Positions 8,292 to 14,891 of a DNA stretch of 35,499 nucleotides are shown one piece after another. Below the pieces are notes generated by a model. That model made no database searches. It saw only the letters and a program-made list of their open reading frames with translations, and was not told the origin of the DNA. The stretch is taken from positions 1-35,499 of the forward strand of contig NZ_SPKJ01000040.1 in NCBI RefSeq assembly GCF_009866965.1, given 5' to 3'. The stretch is from Propylenella binzhouense. Its GTDB lineage: Bacteria; Pseudomonadota; Alphaproteobacteria; Rhizobiales; Afifellaceae. How positions within the stretch are numbered: position 1 is the stretch's first letter; the number at the start of each line of letters is the position of its first letter. The translations under genes and the position numbers were made by a program.

Positions 8292-9329
8292 TCAGAGGCC
8301 GGCGTCCTTCGAGGCCTCTTCGGCGAGGTCCTTCGGCGTGTCGTAGAGATCGGAGAGCAGGCCCTGGATGTCGTCCGCCGACATCAGCTCGATCTCGACG
8401 TTGAGCTTCTTGGCCTCGGCCAGGAACTCCGGATCCTTGAGCGTCGCCTCGAAGGCGTCGCGCAGCGCCTTCGCGCGGTCCTCCGGCACGCCGGGAGGCG
8501 CCGCGAAGGGCCGCGCCATCGCCTGCGGCGCGAGGATCAGCTTCAGGATCTGCTTCTTGCGCGCGTCCTGGGCGAGATCGACCATGTTGGGGACGTCCTT
8601 CAGCTCCGGATGCGGCTGGAGTCCGCCCTGCAGGATGATCTTCAGCGAGCCGTCCTGGAGCTGCTTGCCCCAGCGGCCGAGGAGCGAGCTGTAGGAGAGC
8701 CCGCACATGCCGTCGAGCTCGCCGCGCTCGATCGCGAGATACATGTCGGCCGTGCCCGGATAGCCGGTCACGAGCTGGTCCTTGGCGTCGAAGACCGTCT
8801 TGATGACGTTCGCGAAGATGTCCGGGTCGGCGCCCTTGCCCTCGCCGCCGAGCTTGAACTCGGTCTTCAGCGCGTCCTCCCAGCTGTCGACCGGGGAGCG
8901 GTCGGAGACGACGCAGAGCGTCACTTCCTTGGCCATGCTGCCGAGCCAGGTGAACTTCCGGGCGTCGAAATCGGCGCCGGCGAGCCCGACCACGGGTGCG
9001 AGCGGCATCGTGCGCGAGAACACGCCGAACACCGTGCCGTCCTTCGGCGCGACGCTGTAGAGATATTTGGTGGCCTTCAGCGTGCCGGCGCCCGGCATGT
9101 TCTGCGGCACCAGGGTCGGGTTGCCGGGTATGTGCTTGCCCATGTGGCGGGCGAGCAGGCGACCGTAGAGGTCGTAGCCCCCGCCCGCGCTGAAGGCGAT
9201 GACGACGTCGATCGACTTCCCCTTGTAGAAGTCCTCGACCGACTGGGCGCGCGCCCCGACGGAGGCGGAAATTGCGAGCAGGGCGGCCAGTGCCAGCTTC
9301 GCCCCCCGCCGCGTCATCTCAAATCCCAT
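8292..9329 (-). CDS. Tripartite tricarboxylate transporter substrate-binding protein (TctC-like)
   Basis: A 345-residue periplasmic binding protein of the TctC/Bug family. Residues 1-28 form a signal peptide (basic start, hydrophobic AALLAISASVG core, cleavage after ARA). The mature part has YKGKSIDVVIAFSAGGGYD and LLARHMGKHIPGNPTLVPQNMPGAG, the usual first-domain ligand loops of this family. I chose the ATG at 9329 because GGAGGG lies 5 bases upstream; an in-frame ATG four codons later would shorten the signal peptide. It would deliver a carboxylic acid to the membrane protein encoded 59 bp upstream. Bug proteins bind many acids, including aromatic carboxylates, so the ligand is best inferred from the downstream hydroxylase and decarboxylase-like genes. 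Confidence 0.9.
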   Translation of the reverse strand: MGFEMTRRGAKLALAALLAISASVGARAQSVEDFYKGKSIDVVIAFSAGGGYDLYGRLLARHMGKHIPGNPTLVPQNMPGAGTLKATKYLYSVAPKDGTVFGVFSRTMPLAPVVGLAGADFDARKFTWLGSMAKEVTLCVVSDRSPVDSWEDALKTEFKLGGEGKGADPDIFANVIKTVFDAKDQLVTGYPGTADMYLAIERGELDGMCGLSYSSLLGRWGKQLQDGSLKIILQGGLQPHPELKDVPNMVDLAQDARKKQILKLILAPQAMARPFAAPPGVPEDRAKALRDAFEATLKDPEFLAEAKKLNVEIELMSADDIQGLLSDLYDTPKDLAEEASKDAGL

Positions 9330-9388
9330 CACTACCCTCCATGATTGCTGAGCCGACTGTTCCCTCTCGAAGCCGTCTCGGTTGAAAT

Positions 9389-11401
9389 TCAGAAGAGGTG
9401 GATCGAGGCGCGCAGCGCCGGCAGCCAGTCGCCGAGGCTCGCTTGCGGCCAGCGGACCATGAAGATGTAGTTGACGATCAGCCAGGCGATCGCCGCGAGC
9501 GACAGCGACGACACGAGCGAGAAGCGCCAGGTCTGGCGAAATTCGAAGCGCGACTGGAAGAGCACGCCGAGGAACGCGGCCGGGAGCACGCCGATCGCGA
9601 GGGCGGCGAGGATCGTTCCGACCACCCAGCCGAAGAAGCGCGCCGCGCGGGTCCAGACGATCGCTCCGGGTATCGCGGCGACCGCGCCGGCGCCGTCTAT
9701 GTCGAGGCCGCCTTCGTCGTCCTCTCTCCGGCTGAAGGCTTCGGTGAAGAGGTTGAGGCCGGCGAAGACCAGTCCCGCATAGGCGGCGACCTGCGGCAGC
9801 AGCTTGTCCTCCCACGGCCAGGGGGAGGAGGTCCGGATCGCATAGACCGTGAGCGCGATCACCAGCAGGTTGAAGATCATGCCGTGATGCGGGGTGAAGG
9901 CCTCGAGGTGCGCGCGCCGGAGGGACCGGTAGGTGCCCCAGAGGATCGCGCGGAGGGGCCGGAAGATCGCGATCGCGGTGAGGGCCAGGATGGCGATCAC
10001 GACCGGGCGGAAGATCCACTCGCCGCCATAGAGCGTGATCGAGATGAAGAGATAGCGCTCGAACAGGGCGCCGAGGACGAAGCCGAGCATCAGCGGCGGC
10101 CGCGGCCAGCCGTTCGCCTTCATCACCCAGCCGACGATGCCGAACAGCATCAGGGAATAGAGGTCGCCCCAGTCCTGCGTCGCCTGGACGGCGGCGATGA
10201 TGACGACGCCGACCACGATCGGCACGATGCGGCCAGCCGGGACGGCCGAAAGCCTCGCGACGAAGCCGCTGAGCGGCAGGCAGATCAGCAGGCCCGCCAC
10301 ATTGGCGAGCGCGAGGCTCCACATGATGGAATAGGTGACGTCGAGGTTCTTCGTCAGCATGTCCGGGCCGGGCACCAGCCCGTGCATCAGGAAGGCGCTG
10401 AGAAGGACGGCGGTCGCCGCGCCGCCCGGAACCCCGAAGGCGATGGTCGGGATGAGCTGTCCGCCGTCCTTCGCGCTGTTGGCGGATTCCGGCGCCATCA
10501 CGCCGCGTATGTCGCCCTGGCCGAAGCGCCCGTTCCGCTCCGTGGCGACGGCGTGGCCGTAGACGATCCAGTCGATCGACGAGGCGCCGAGCCCGGGCAC
10601 CGCGCCGAGCGCGACGCCGATCGTGCTGCTGCGCAGCACGAGCCACCAGTTCCGGAAGACGTCGCGCACGCCTTCCCATTGCGCCCTCGAGGAGAAGGAC
10701 GCGCCGCCGCCCTCCTTCGCGATCGCCGTCCGCGCGATCGCGAGATCCGCGATTTCCGGGAGCGCGAAGAGGCCGAGCGTCAGCGGGACGAGCGGCACCT
10801 CCTCCCACAGGTAGAGCGTGTCGAAGGTCCAGCGCGAGGTTCCGAGCTGGGAGCCGGTGCCGACCATCGCGATCAGCAGGCCGATACAGGCGGCCGCGAG
10901 CCCCTTGAGCGGCGCCTTCCCGCTCAGGATCGCGACCATGGAGAGGCCGAAGATGCAGAAGGCGAGAAGCTCCGGCGTGCCGAGATAGAGGACGAGCGGC
11001 CGCACGACCGGGATCGCGACGGCGAGGACGAGCGCGCCGAAGAGCGCGCCGATGAGGGCGGCCGAATAGCCGGCGCCGAGCGCGCGGCCGGCCTGGCCGG
11101 AACGCGCCAGCGCATGGCCGTCTATCACGGTCGCCGCCGCGCCGACCGTGCCCGGGACGCCGAACAGGATGGCGGGGATGACGTCGGACACGCTCGTGAC
11201 CGCGGCCATGCCGATCAGCAGCGCGAAGGCCGAATATTGGTCGAGCGTGTAGGTGAAGGGGATCAGGATCGCCAGGCCCGCGACGCCGCTCAGCCCCGGG
11301 ATGACGCCGATCAGCAGTCCGAGCAGCACGCCCGAGAGCAGGATCCCGAGCCGGAACGGATCCGCGACGATCGCGATGGCGTTCAGGGCCGCATCGATCA
11401 T
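9389..11401 (-). CDS. TctA-TctB fusion permease of the tripartite tricarboxylate transporter family
   Basis: A 670-residue inner-membrane protein. Residues 1 to about 500 match TctA (usually about 500 residues): LIGVIPGLSG near the N-terminus, ILFGVPGTVGAAATVIDGHALA near 78-100, and the second-half repeat with GAVPGLGASSIDW and PTIAFGVPGGAATAVLL. The last 165 residues, from about 508, contain four more hydrophobic segments and resemble the small TctB subunit, which otherwise has no gene here. The system is a secondary transporter driven by an ion gradient with TctC as receptor. This is the first gene of the minus-strand operon; a promoter-like pair lies 66-93 bp upstream of its start. The TctA part is certain; assigning the tail to TctB is inference from position, length and topology. 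Confidence 0.9.
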   Translation of the reverse strand: MIDAALNAIAIVADPFRLGILLSGVLLGLLIGVIPGLSGVAGLAILIPFTYTLDQYSAFALLIGMAAVTSVSDVIPAILFGVPGTVGAAATVIDGHALARSGQAGRALGAGYSAALIGALFGALVLAVAIPVVRPLVLYLGTPELLAFCIFGLSMVAILSGKAPLKGLAAACIGLLIAMVGTGSQLGTSRWTFDTLYLWEEVPLVPLTLGLFALPEIADLAIARTAIAKEGGGASFSSRAQWEGVRDVFRNWWLVLRSSTIGVALGAVPGLGASSIDWIVYGHAVATERNGRFGQGDIRGVMAPESANSAKDGGQLIPTIAFGVPGGAATAVLLSAFLMHGLVPGPDMLTKNLDVTYSIMWSLALANVAGLLICLPLSGFVARLSAVPAGRIVPIVVGVVIIAAVQATQDWGDLYSLMLFGIVGWVMKANGWPRPPLMLGFVLGALFERYLFISITLYGGEWIFRPVVIAILALTAIAIFRPLRAILWGTYRSLRRAHLEAFTPHHGMIFNLLVIALTVYAIRTSSPWPWEDKLLPQVAAYAGLVFAGLNLFTEAFSRREDDEGGLDIDGAGAVAAIPGAIVWTRAARFFGWVVGTILAALAIGVLPAAFLGVLFQSRFEFRQTWRFSLVSSLSLAAIAWLIVNYIFMVRWPQASLGDWLPALRASIHLF

Positions 11402-11466
11402 GGCCGGCGCCGAATCCGCATGGAAAACCGCTCTCCGCTTCGGCGATGGCGTGTCATTGTCGGGTC

Positions 11467-11494
11467 ACCGTACACAAGCCGGAACGACTGTCAA
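11467..11494 (-). promoter_or_regulatory. Candidate sigma-70-type promoter for the tct/hydroxylase operon
   Basis: On the minus strand, a perfect TTGACA (11494-11489) and TACGGT (11472-11467) are separated by 16 bases and end 66 bp before the ATG of the TctA-TctB gene. The -35 box is ideal; the -10 box keeps only three of six consensus bases, as expected for a regulated promoter. Inferred, not proved. Confidence 0.45.
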
Positions 11495-11549
11495 ATTTTC
11501 GGGATTCATTGCGCCCGATGATCCTGAATAGAGTGGAACCATCTATTAT

Positions 11550-11563
11550 GGAAATACATTTCC
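11550..11563. promoter_or_regulatory. 14-bp palindrome upstream of the tct/hydroxylase operon
   Basis: GGAAAT-AC-ATTTCC is a perfect 6-bp dyad around a 2-base centre, lying about 55 bp upstream of the candidate -35 box. A weaker dyad CCAT-N5-ATGG (11539-11551) overlaps it. Position and A+T content fit an activator or repressor site, possibly of LysR or GntR type, but no regulator gene is next to the operon. Confidence 0.4.
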
Positions 11564-12025
11564 TCTCCCCGATCTGCACCGAGGATGATTCCGGGATGAC
11601 TGCTCCAGGAGCGACCTCGAAGGGTCGGGCATTTCGCGCAGGCGCCGCCGGCGGCTAGCGATACATCGGCCTCTCCCTCCGCGCCGGTTCCCGTTCGGCG
11701 CTCTCCGGTTCCCCGATTGCAAGGATAATCGGACGGAAGGCAAATAAGCAATACGAATGCCAATTTTGGGACTGGCGGGGCGGCGGATCGGAACGTGCCC
11801 CTCGCGCGGCGGCATCCGCACGGGTGACCCCACGGTTCGCCTTCGCGGAATCGGCCGCGTTCGCGCGGGCCTCGGCGCGTCATCCGCAGGCGGACGGTGC
11901 GGCCCGGGCCGGATCTGTGGTCGGAAGTGGCGGCCGCCCGCTGCCTCGATCGCAGGCAGGCCGCGCGCGATGGGCGGCGCCCGGGCGACGGCGGCCTGCG
12001 GCACGCCCGTCCTGTCGCGACGGCA

Positions 12026-12101
12026 AGAGCCGCTCGACCGGGTTCTGCCCGGCGGAGCGGCTCTCGTGGTTCGTCATTCCCGCCGGCGGCGCGCCGGCGG
12101 G
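12026..12101 (-). terminator. Two consecutive strong hairpins after the VOC gene cluster
   Basis: Hairpin 1 (12079-12101): CCCGCCGGCG/CGCCGGCGGG, 10-bp perfect stem, 3-base loop, 7 bp after the stop of the minus-strand gene at 12109. Hairpin 2 (12026-12064): AGAGCCGCTC/GAGCGGCTCT, 10-bp perfect outer stem, a 2x2 internal loop and an inner CCGGG/CCCGG stem with a 5-base loop. On the minus strand they follow one another, so a tandem terminator or a structured 3' end is likely. Neither has a clear T-tract; a small structured RNA is an alternative. Confidence 0.5.
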
Positions 12102-12108
12102 CCGCCCG

Positions 12109-12588
12109 TCAGGCTTCGCCCCGGTAGGCGCGTTCGAGCGCCGGGAGATCGAGCTTCACCATCTTCATCATCGCCTCGAAGACGCGGCGGCTGCGGTCCC
12201 GGTCGGGGTCGTGCATCATCTCCGCCATCTTTCTCGGCACGATCTGCCAGGTGACGCCGTAGCGGTCTGTGATCCAGCCGCATTGCATCGGCGTGCCGCC
12301 GTCGGAGAGGGCGTCCCAGATCCGGTCGATCTCGGCCTGGTCCTCGCAGGCGATGAAGAAGGAGACGGCCGGGGTGAACGTGAACGCCGGGCCGCCGTTC
12401 AGCGCCATGAACTGCGCGCCGGCGACCGTGAACTCGACGCCCATCGCGGACTCGGCCTTGCCGGCGGGATAATCCGAGGGCGCCCGCATGATGCGGTCGA
12501 TGCGGGAATCCGGCATGACCGAGACGTAGAACTCGGCTGCTTCCTCGGCGTTGCCGTCGAACCAGAGGCAGGGCGTGAGCTTCGACAT
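12109..12588 (-). CDS. PhnB-like VOC family protein
   Basis: A 159-residue protein of the PhnB-like / '3-demethylubiquinone-9 3-methyltransferase' VOC group (PF06983). It starts with LTPCLWFDGNAEEAAEFYVS, the typical opening b-strand and helix; VEFTVAGAQFMALNGGP near residue 50 and CGWITDRYGVTWQIVP near 103 follow. The fold is a glyoxalase/bleomycin-resistance-type bab module; the methyltransferase name used in databases is not supported by biochemistry. The ATG at 12588 was chosen over an upstream frame extension that is antisense-like and overlaps the DUF1428 gene. It is the last of three small genes on the minus strand, 20 bp after the DUF1428 gene, and is followed by two strong hairpins. 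Confidence 0.88.
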   Translation of the reverse strand: MSKLTPCLWFDGNAEEAAEFYVSVMPDSRIDRIMRAPSDYPAGKAESAMGVEFTVAGAQFMALNGGPAFTFTPAVSFFIACEDQAEIDRIWDALSDGGTPMQCGWITDRYGVTWQIVPRKMAEMMHDPDRDRSRRVFEAMMKMVKLDLPALERAYRGEA

Positions 12589-12608
12589 ATCCGTCTCTCC
12601 GGCCGGGT

Positions 12609-12959
12609 TCAGGTTTCGACGATGGTCTGGAAGCCGCCGAAGATCATCCGCCGGCCGTCGAAGATGCTCATGTCGGGGCTCTGCATGCGCGGATCCTCCA
12701 TGATCCTCTTGTTGCCGGCGTCGCGGATCTCCTTGGACGGCCACACCACCCAGGAGAACACGACGGTCTCGTCCGGCTCCGCCTTCACGGCGCGCTTGAA
12801 GTCGGTCGTCTTCCCGTCCGGCACGTCGTCGCCCCAGCATTCCACGACCTTGAGGGCGCCGTGCTCCCGGAAGACCGGGGCGATCTCGGCGGCCATCTTG
12901 CGGAACGCCTCCTTGTTCGCGGTCGGCACTGCGATCACGAATCCGTCGACATAGTTCAT
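12609..12959 (-). CDS. DUF1428 family protein
   Basis: A 116-residue protein matching DUF1428 (PF07237, ferredoxin-like dimeric a/b fold). It opens with MNYVDGFVIAVPTANKEAF and contains ECWGDDVPDGKTTDF near residue 41, VFSWVVWPSKE near 67 and a C-terminal DGRRMIFGGF. Length is normal for the family. Function is unknown; such genes often travel with VOC-family genes, as here between two of them. GAAGGAGGAAGCC just upstream of the ATG at 12959 is a strong ribosome-binding site. A longer frame upstream overlaps the VOC gene and was rejected. Confidence 0.88.
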   Translation of the reverse strand: MNYVDGFVIAVPTANKEAFRKMAAEIAPVFREHGALKVVECWGDDVPDGKTTDFKRAVKAEPDETVVFSWVVWPSKEIRDAGNKRIMEDPRMQSPDMSIFDGRRMIFGGFQTIVET

Positions 12960-12988
12960 GGCTTCCTCCTTCTGCTCGGCTGGATGGC

Positions 12989-13414
12989 TCAGGCGGCGGG
13001 CGCCATCGCCTTCATTGCGGCCTCGACGTCCATCCACATCACTTCCCAGTTGTGGCCGTCGGGGTCCTCGTAGGTGCGGCCGTACATGAAGCCGAAATCC
13101 TGCATCGGCGCCGGATCGGCCCTGCCGCCCGCGGCGGCCGCGCGTTCCACCGTGGCGTCCACCGCTTCCCGGCTTTCCTCCGAAAGGCAGAGGAGGACCT
13201 CGGTCGTCGTCCGCGCGTCGGTGATCGCCTTCGGAGTGAACTGGCGGAATTTCGCGTGGGTCAGGAGCATGACGTGGATCGTGTCGGAGATCCGCATGCA
13301 GCTCGCCGTCCCGTCGCTGAACCGCTCGTCCTTCGTTGCGCCGATCCCCTCGTAGAACGCGGTGGAGCGTGCGAGATCGCTGACGGGCAGGTTCACGAAC
13401 ATCATCTTCGGCAT
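12989..13414 (-). CDS. VOC (glyoxalase/bleomycin resistance) family protein
   Basis: A 141-residue VOC protein: MPKMMFVNLPVSDLARSTAFYEGIG at the N-terminus, a middle segment with MLLTHAKFRQF, and a C-terminal DPDGHNWEVMWMD, which carries the usual metal-binding Glu of the family. It is the first gene of a minus-strand trio (VOC, DUF1428, PhnB-like) that is divergent from an HxlR regulator across 73 bp. The pairing with HxlR, many of which sense reactive electrophiles or aromatics, suggests a role in detoxification, but no substrate can be named. Confidence 0.9.
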   Translation of the reverse strand: MPKMMFVNLPVSDLARSTAFYEGIGATKDERFSDGTASCMRISDTIHVMLLTHAKFRQFTPKAITDARTTTEVLLCLSEESREAVDATVERAAAAGGRADPAPMQDFGFMYGRTYEDPDGHNWEVMWMDVEAAMKAMAPAA

Positions 13415-13435
13415 GGGTCAGCCTCCCTGTGTTGT

Positions 13436-13464
13436 TTGACGACCTTGCGCCATCCTGTTATAAA
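13436..13464 (+). promoter_or_regulatory. Sigma-70-type promoter of the HxlR gene
   Basis: TTGACG (13436-13441), a 17-base spacer and TATAAA (13459-13464) form one of the best housekeeping-type promoters in the window. Transcription would start near 13471, leaving a leader of about 17 bases before the ATG at 13488. The box lies inside the 73-bp divergent gap, so HxlR bound here could control both directions. Confidence 0.7.
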
Positions 13465-13487
13465 AGGCAACCTTGAAGTTAGAAAAA

Positions 13488-14174
13488 ATGACCAAAAAAT
13501 CGGAGAGCCGAAATCGCCGCCGCTACGAGGATGCCTGCGCAGCCGCGCATGCGCTCGATCTCGTCGGTGAAAGATGGGCGCTCCTGGTGATGCGCGAGCT
13601 GATGCTCGGGCCCCGGCGCTTCAGCGATCTGCGGGCGAGCCTGCCCGGCATCAGCGCGAACGTGCTGACCCAGCGGCTGGAGGGCCTGGAGGCGGCGGGC
13701 GTGCTGTTGCGGCGGCGGCTGCCGCCGCCGGCCGGGAGCCAGGTCTACGAGCTGACGGAATGGGGCTACGAGGCCGAGCCCATCCTGCAGGCGCTCGGCC
13801 GCTGGGCGGCGCGTTCGCCGAGCCACGACCCGACTCGGCCGATCAGTTCGGCCTCGCTGCTTCTCTCGCTGCGGACGATGCTCGATCCGGCGCGGGCGGA
13901 AGGGCTCGACGCCCGGATCGGCCTCCGGCTCGGCGCCGAGGCCTTTCTCGCCCATGTCGTGGATGGCGGACTGACCTACGAGACGGCAGATCTCGCCGCT
14001 GCCGACGTCGTGTTTGCCGGGACGGCGCCGATCATCGCGGCGGCCATCTATGGGGGGCAGCCGATTGCCGCGCTCGAGGCGGCGGGGCTACTCGCGGTTT
14101 CGGGGGACCGTGCGCTCGCGGAGCGCTTCCTGACCCTCTTTCCGCTGCCGGCGAAGGCCGACGCTCCCGACTGA
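13488..14174 (+). CDS. HxlR-family regulator with C-terminal SCP2-like domain
   Basis: A 228-residue protein. Residues 10-105 are an HxlR winged helix: CAAAHALDLVGERWALLVMREL, GPRRFSDLRASLPGISANVLTQRL (helix-turn-helix) and a wing ending YELTEWG. HxlR proteins are normally 100-130 residues, so about 110 residues are extra. The tail (LLLSLRTMLDP to the end) has the pattern of a sterol-carrier-protein-2-like domain: a ba start, a central VDGGLTYETADLAAADVVFAGTAPII segment and a final helix, and may bind a hydrophobic ligand. Translation probably starts at the ATG at 13488; a TTG 15 bases earlier is also in frame. It is divergent from the VOC trio, which it probably controls. The DNA-binding part is secure; the ligand domain is inferred. 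Confidence 0.88.
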   Translation: MTKKSESRNRRRYEDACAAAHALDLVGERWALLVMRELMLGPRRFSDLRASLPGISANVLTQRLEGLEAAGVLLRRRLPPPAGSQVYELTEWGYEAEPILQALGRWAARSPSHDPTRPISSASLLLSLRTMLDPARAEGLDARIGLRLGAEAFLAHVVDGGLTYETADLAAADVVFAGTAPIIAAAIYGGQPIAALEAAGLLAVSGDRALAERFLTLFPLPAKADAPD

Positions 14175-14187
14175 AGCTCGGCCCGCC

Positions 14188-14203
14188 GCCGGCCGGGGCC
14201 GGC
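14188..14203. terminator. GC-rich hairpin between convergent genes
   Basis: GCCGGC (14188-14193) and GCCGGC (14198-14203) pair over a 4-base loop in the 34-bp gap between the HxlR gene and the convergent gene ending at 14209. A bidirectional terminator is plausible from the position. No T-tract. Confidence 0.4.
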
Positions 14204-14208
14204 CGCGA

Positions 14209-14622
14209 TCAGAGCGGCGGCGCTGCGGAGCGCGCAGCGGCTGCGCGGCCCTCCTCCGTCGGGATCAGCGCTCCATCCGCCACGCACGCGAAGCCCCGCT
14301 TCGTCAGCTCCTCGGCAAGCGCATCGTTGTAGTTGCGCATCGGGCCCTTGCCGACGAGGCGCTGCAGCATGCGGAACGCCTCGCGCGAGCCGGGAAACAC
14401 GGTTGGCTTCGCGCTCGGCCGGGCGCCGCCGCCGTCCCGTTTCAGCTTGGCCGCCGCGAGCCTGCCGGCACCGGTCATGAAGAGCTTGCCCGTCACCAGC
14501 TCGGCATAGCCGGAATGGATCAGTTCCCGCGCCGGAGCCCCATCGAACTCGCGCATGCTGACGTTGACGTGGAGGTCGTGCAAAAGAGCGCGGCCTTCGG
14601 TGGAGACATGACTCGCGGGCAT
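14209..14622 (-). CDS. Small protein of unknown function with an internal duplication
   Basis: A 137-residue soluble protein that I do not recognise. It contains two similar units. Unit A (about 31-59) reads ARELIHSGYAELVTGKLFMT then GAGRLAAAK; unit B (about 103-131) reads AEELTKRGFACVADGALIPT then EEGRAAAAR. Each looks like the last helix and wing of a winged-helix fold (helix, Gly-aromatic turn, hydrophobic strand, G.L..T..GR), so a compact double winged-helix DNA- or protein-binding module is possible. I chose the ATG at 14622, preceded by GAGGGAAAAAGG; an upstream extension to 14745 looks non-coding. A perfect EcfG-type promoter (14708-14732, minus strand) lies 86 bases upstream, so it should be induced in the general stress response. 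It is divergent from the REC-DUF3369 kinase gene. Confidence 0.72.
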   Translation of the reverse strand: MPASHVSTEGRALLHDLHVNVSMREFDGAPARELIHSGYAELVTGKLFMTGAGRLAAAKLKRDGGGARPSAKPTVFPGSREAFRMLQRLVGKGPMRNYNDALAEELTKRGFACVADGALIPTEEGRAAAARSAAPPL

Positions 14623-14646
14623 GGCGCCTTTTTCCCTCGTTGACGG

Positions 14647-14676
14647 CGAGCCGCCCCATCCCTGGGGAGCGGCTCG
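14647..14676 (-). promoter_or_regulatory. Leader hairpin upstream of the small unknown gene
   Basis: CGAGCCGC (14647-14654) pairs with GCGGCTCG (14669-14676), and CCC/GGG pairs inside the loop. It lies within the predicted 5' leader between the EcfG-type promoter and the ATG at 14622, so it could affect translation or stability of that mRNA. Structure visible, role inferred. Confidence 0.35.
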
Positions 14677-14707
14677 GATTCGCGATGGCGTGGAAATGTC
14701 CTGGGAA

Positions 14708-14732
14708 AACGCGCCGATCGCCCGCCGGTTCC
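14708..14732 (-). promoter_or_regulatory. EcfG-type (general stress) promoter, perfect match
   Basis: On the minus strand GGAAC (14732-14728), 16 bases, then CGTT (14711-14708), which is exactly the alphaproteobacterial EcfG/RpoE2 consensus GGAAC-N16/17-CGTT. Start of transcription would be about 14701, giving an 80-base leader before the gene that starts at 14622. The match is seen directly; activity is inferred from the known consensus. Confidence 0.7.
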
Positions 14733-14891
14733 GCGCAACGGGCACGAAACACCCGCGGTCCCGCGCGACATCGGGCGGAAACGGCCCTCCGCTAGGAAGC
14801 GGCCGCGCAGCACAATTCGAGGCGCGGGCCGGCGATGTTTTTCCTTCCCGTTCGGGGTAAGGCGGTGGAAACTCGTTTCGCGAGCGAGGCT

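Larger units (their letters stand above)
11402..12108. other. 707-bp stretch without a convincing gene
   Basis: The frames that stay open here lack recognisable domains and look like GC-rich noise. The stretch holds a minus-strand promoter candidate for the transporter operon (11467-11494), an A+T-richer segment with a 14-bp palindrome (about 11480-11565), a second A+T-richer patch around 11715-11770, and two hairpins at 12026-12101. A decayed gene in 11824-12070 is possible but not supported. Confidence 0.6.

Noticed and set aside
12109-12588. 3-demethylubiquinone 3-methyltransferase, as this family is often labelled.
   Set aside because: The protein is a VOC-fold protein with no S-adenosylmethionine-binding motif; the label is a database carry-over.
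11824-12954. A long plus-strand open frame across the gene-free stretch.
   Set aside because: From about 12109 it is antisense to the PhnB-like and DUF1428 genes, and its first part is composed of low-complexity Arg, Ala and Gly runs with no ribosome-binding site.
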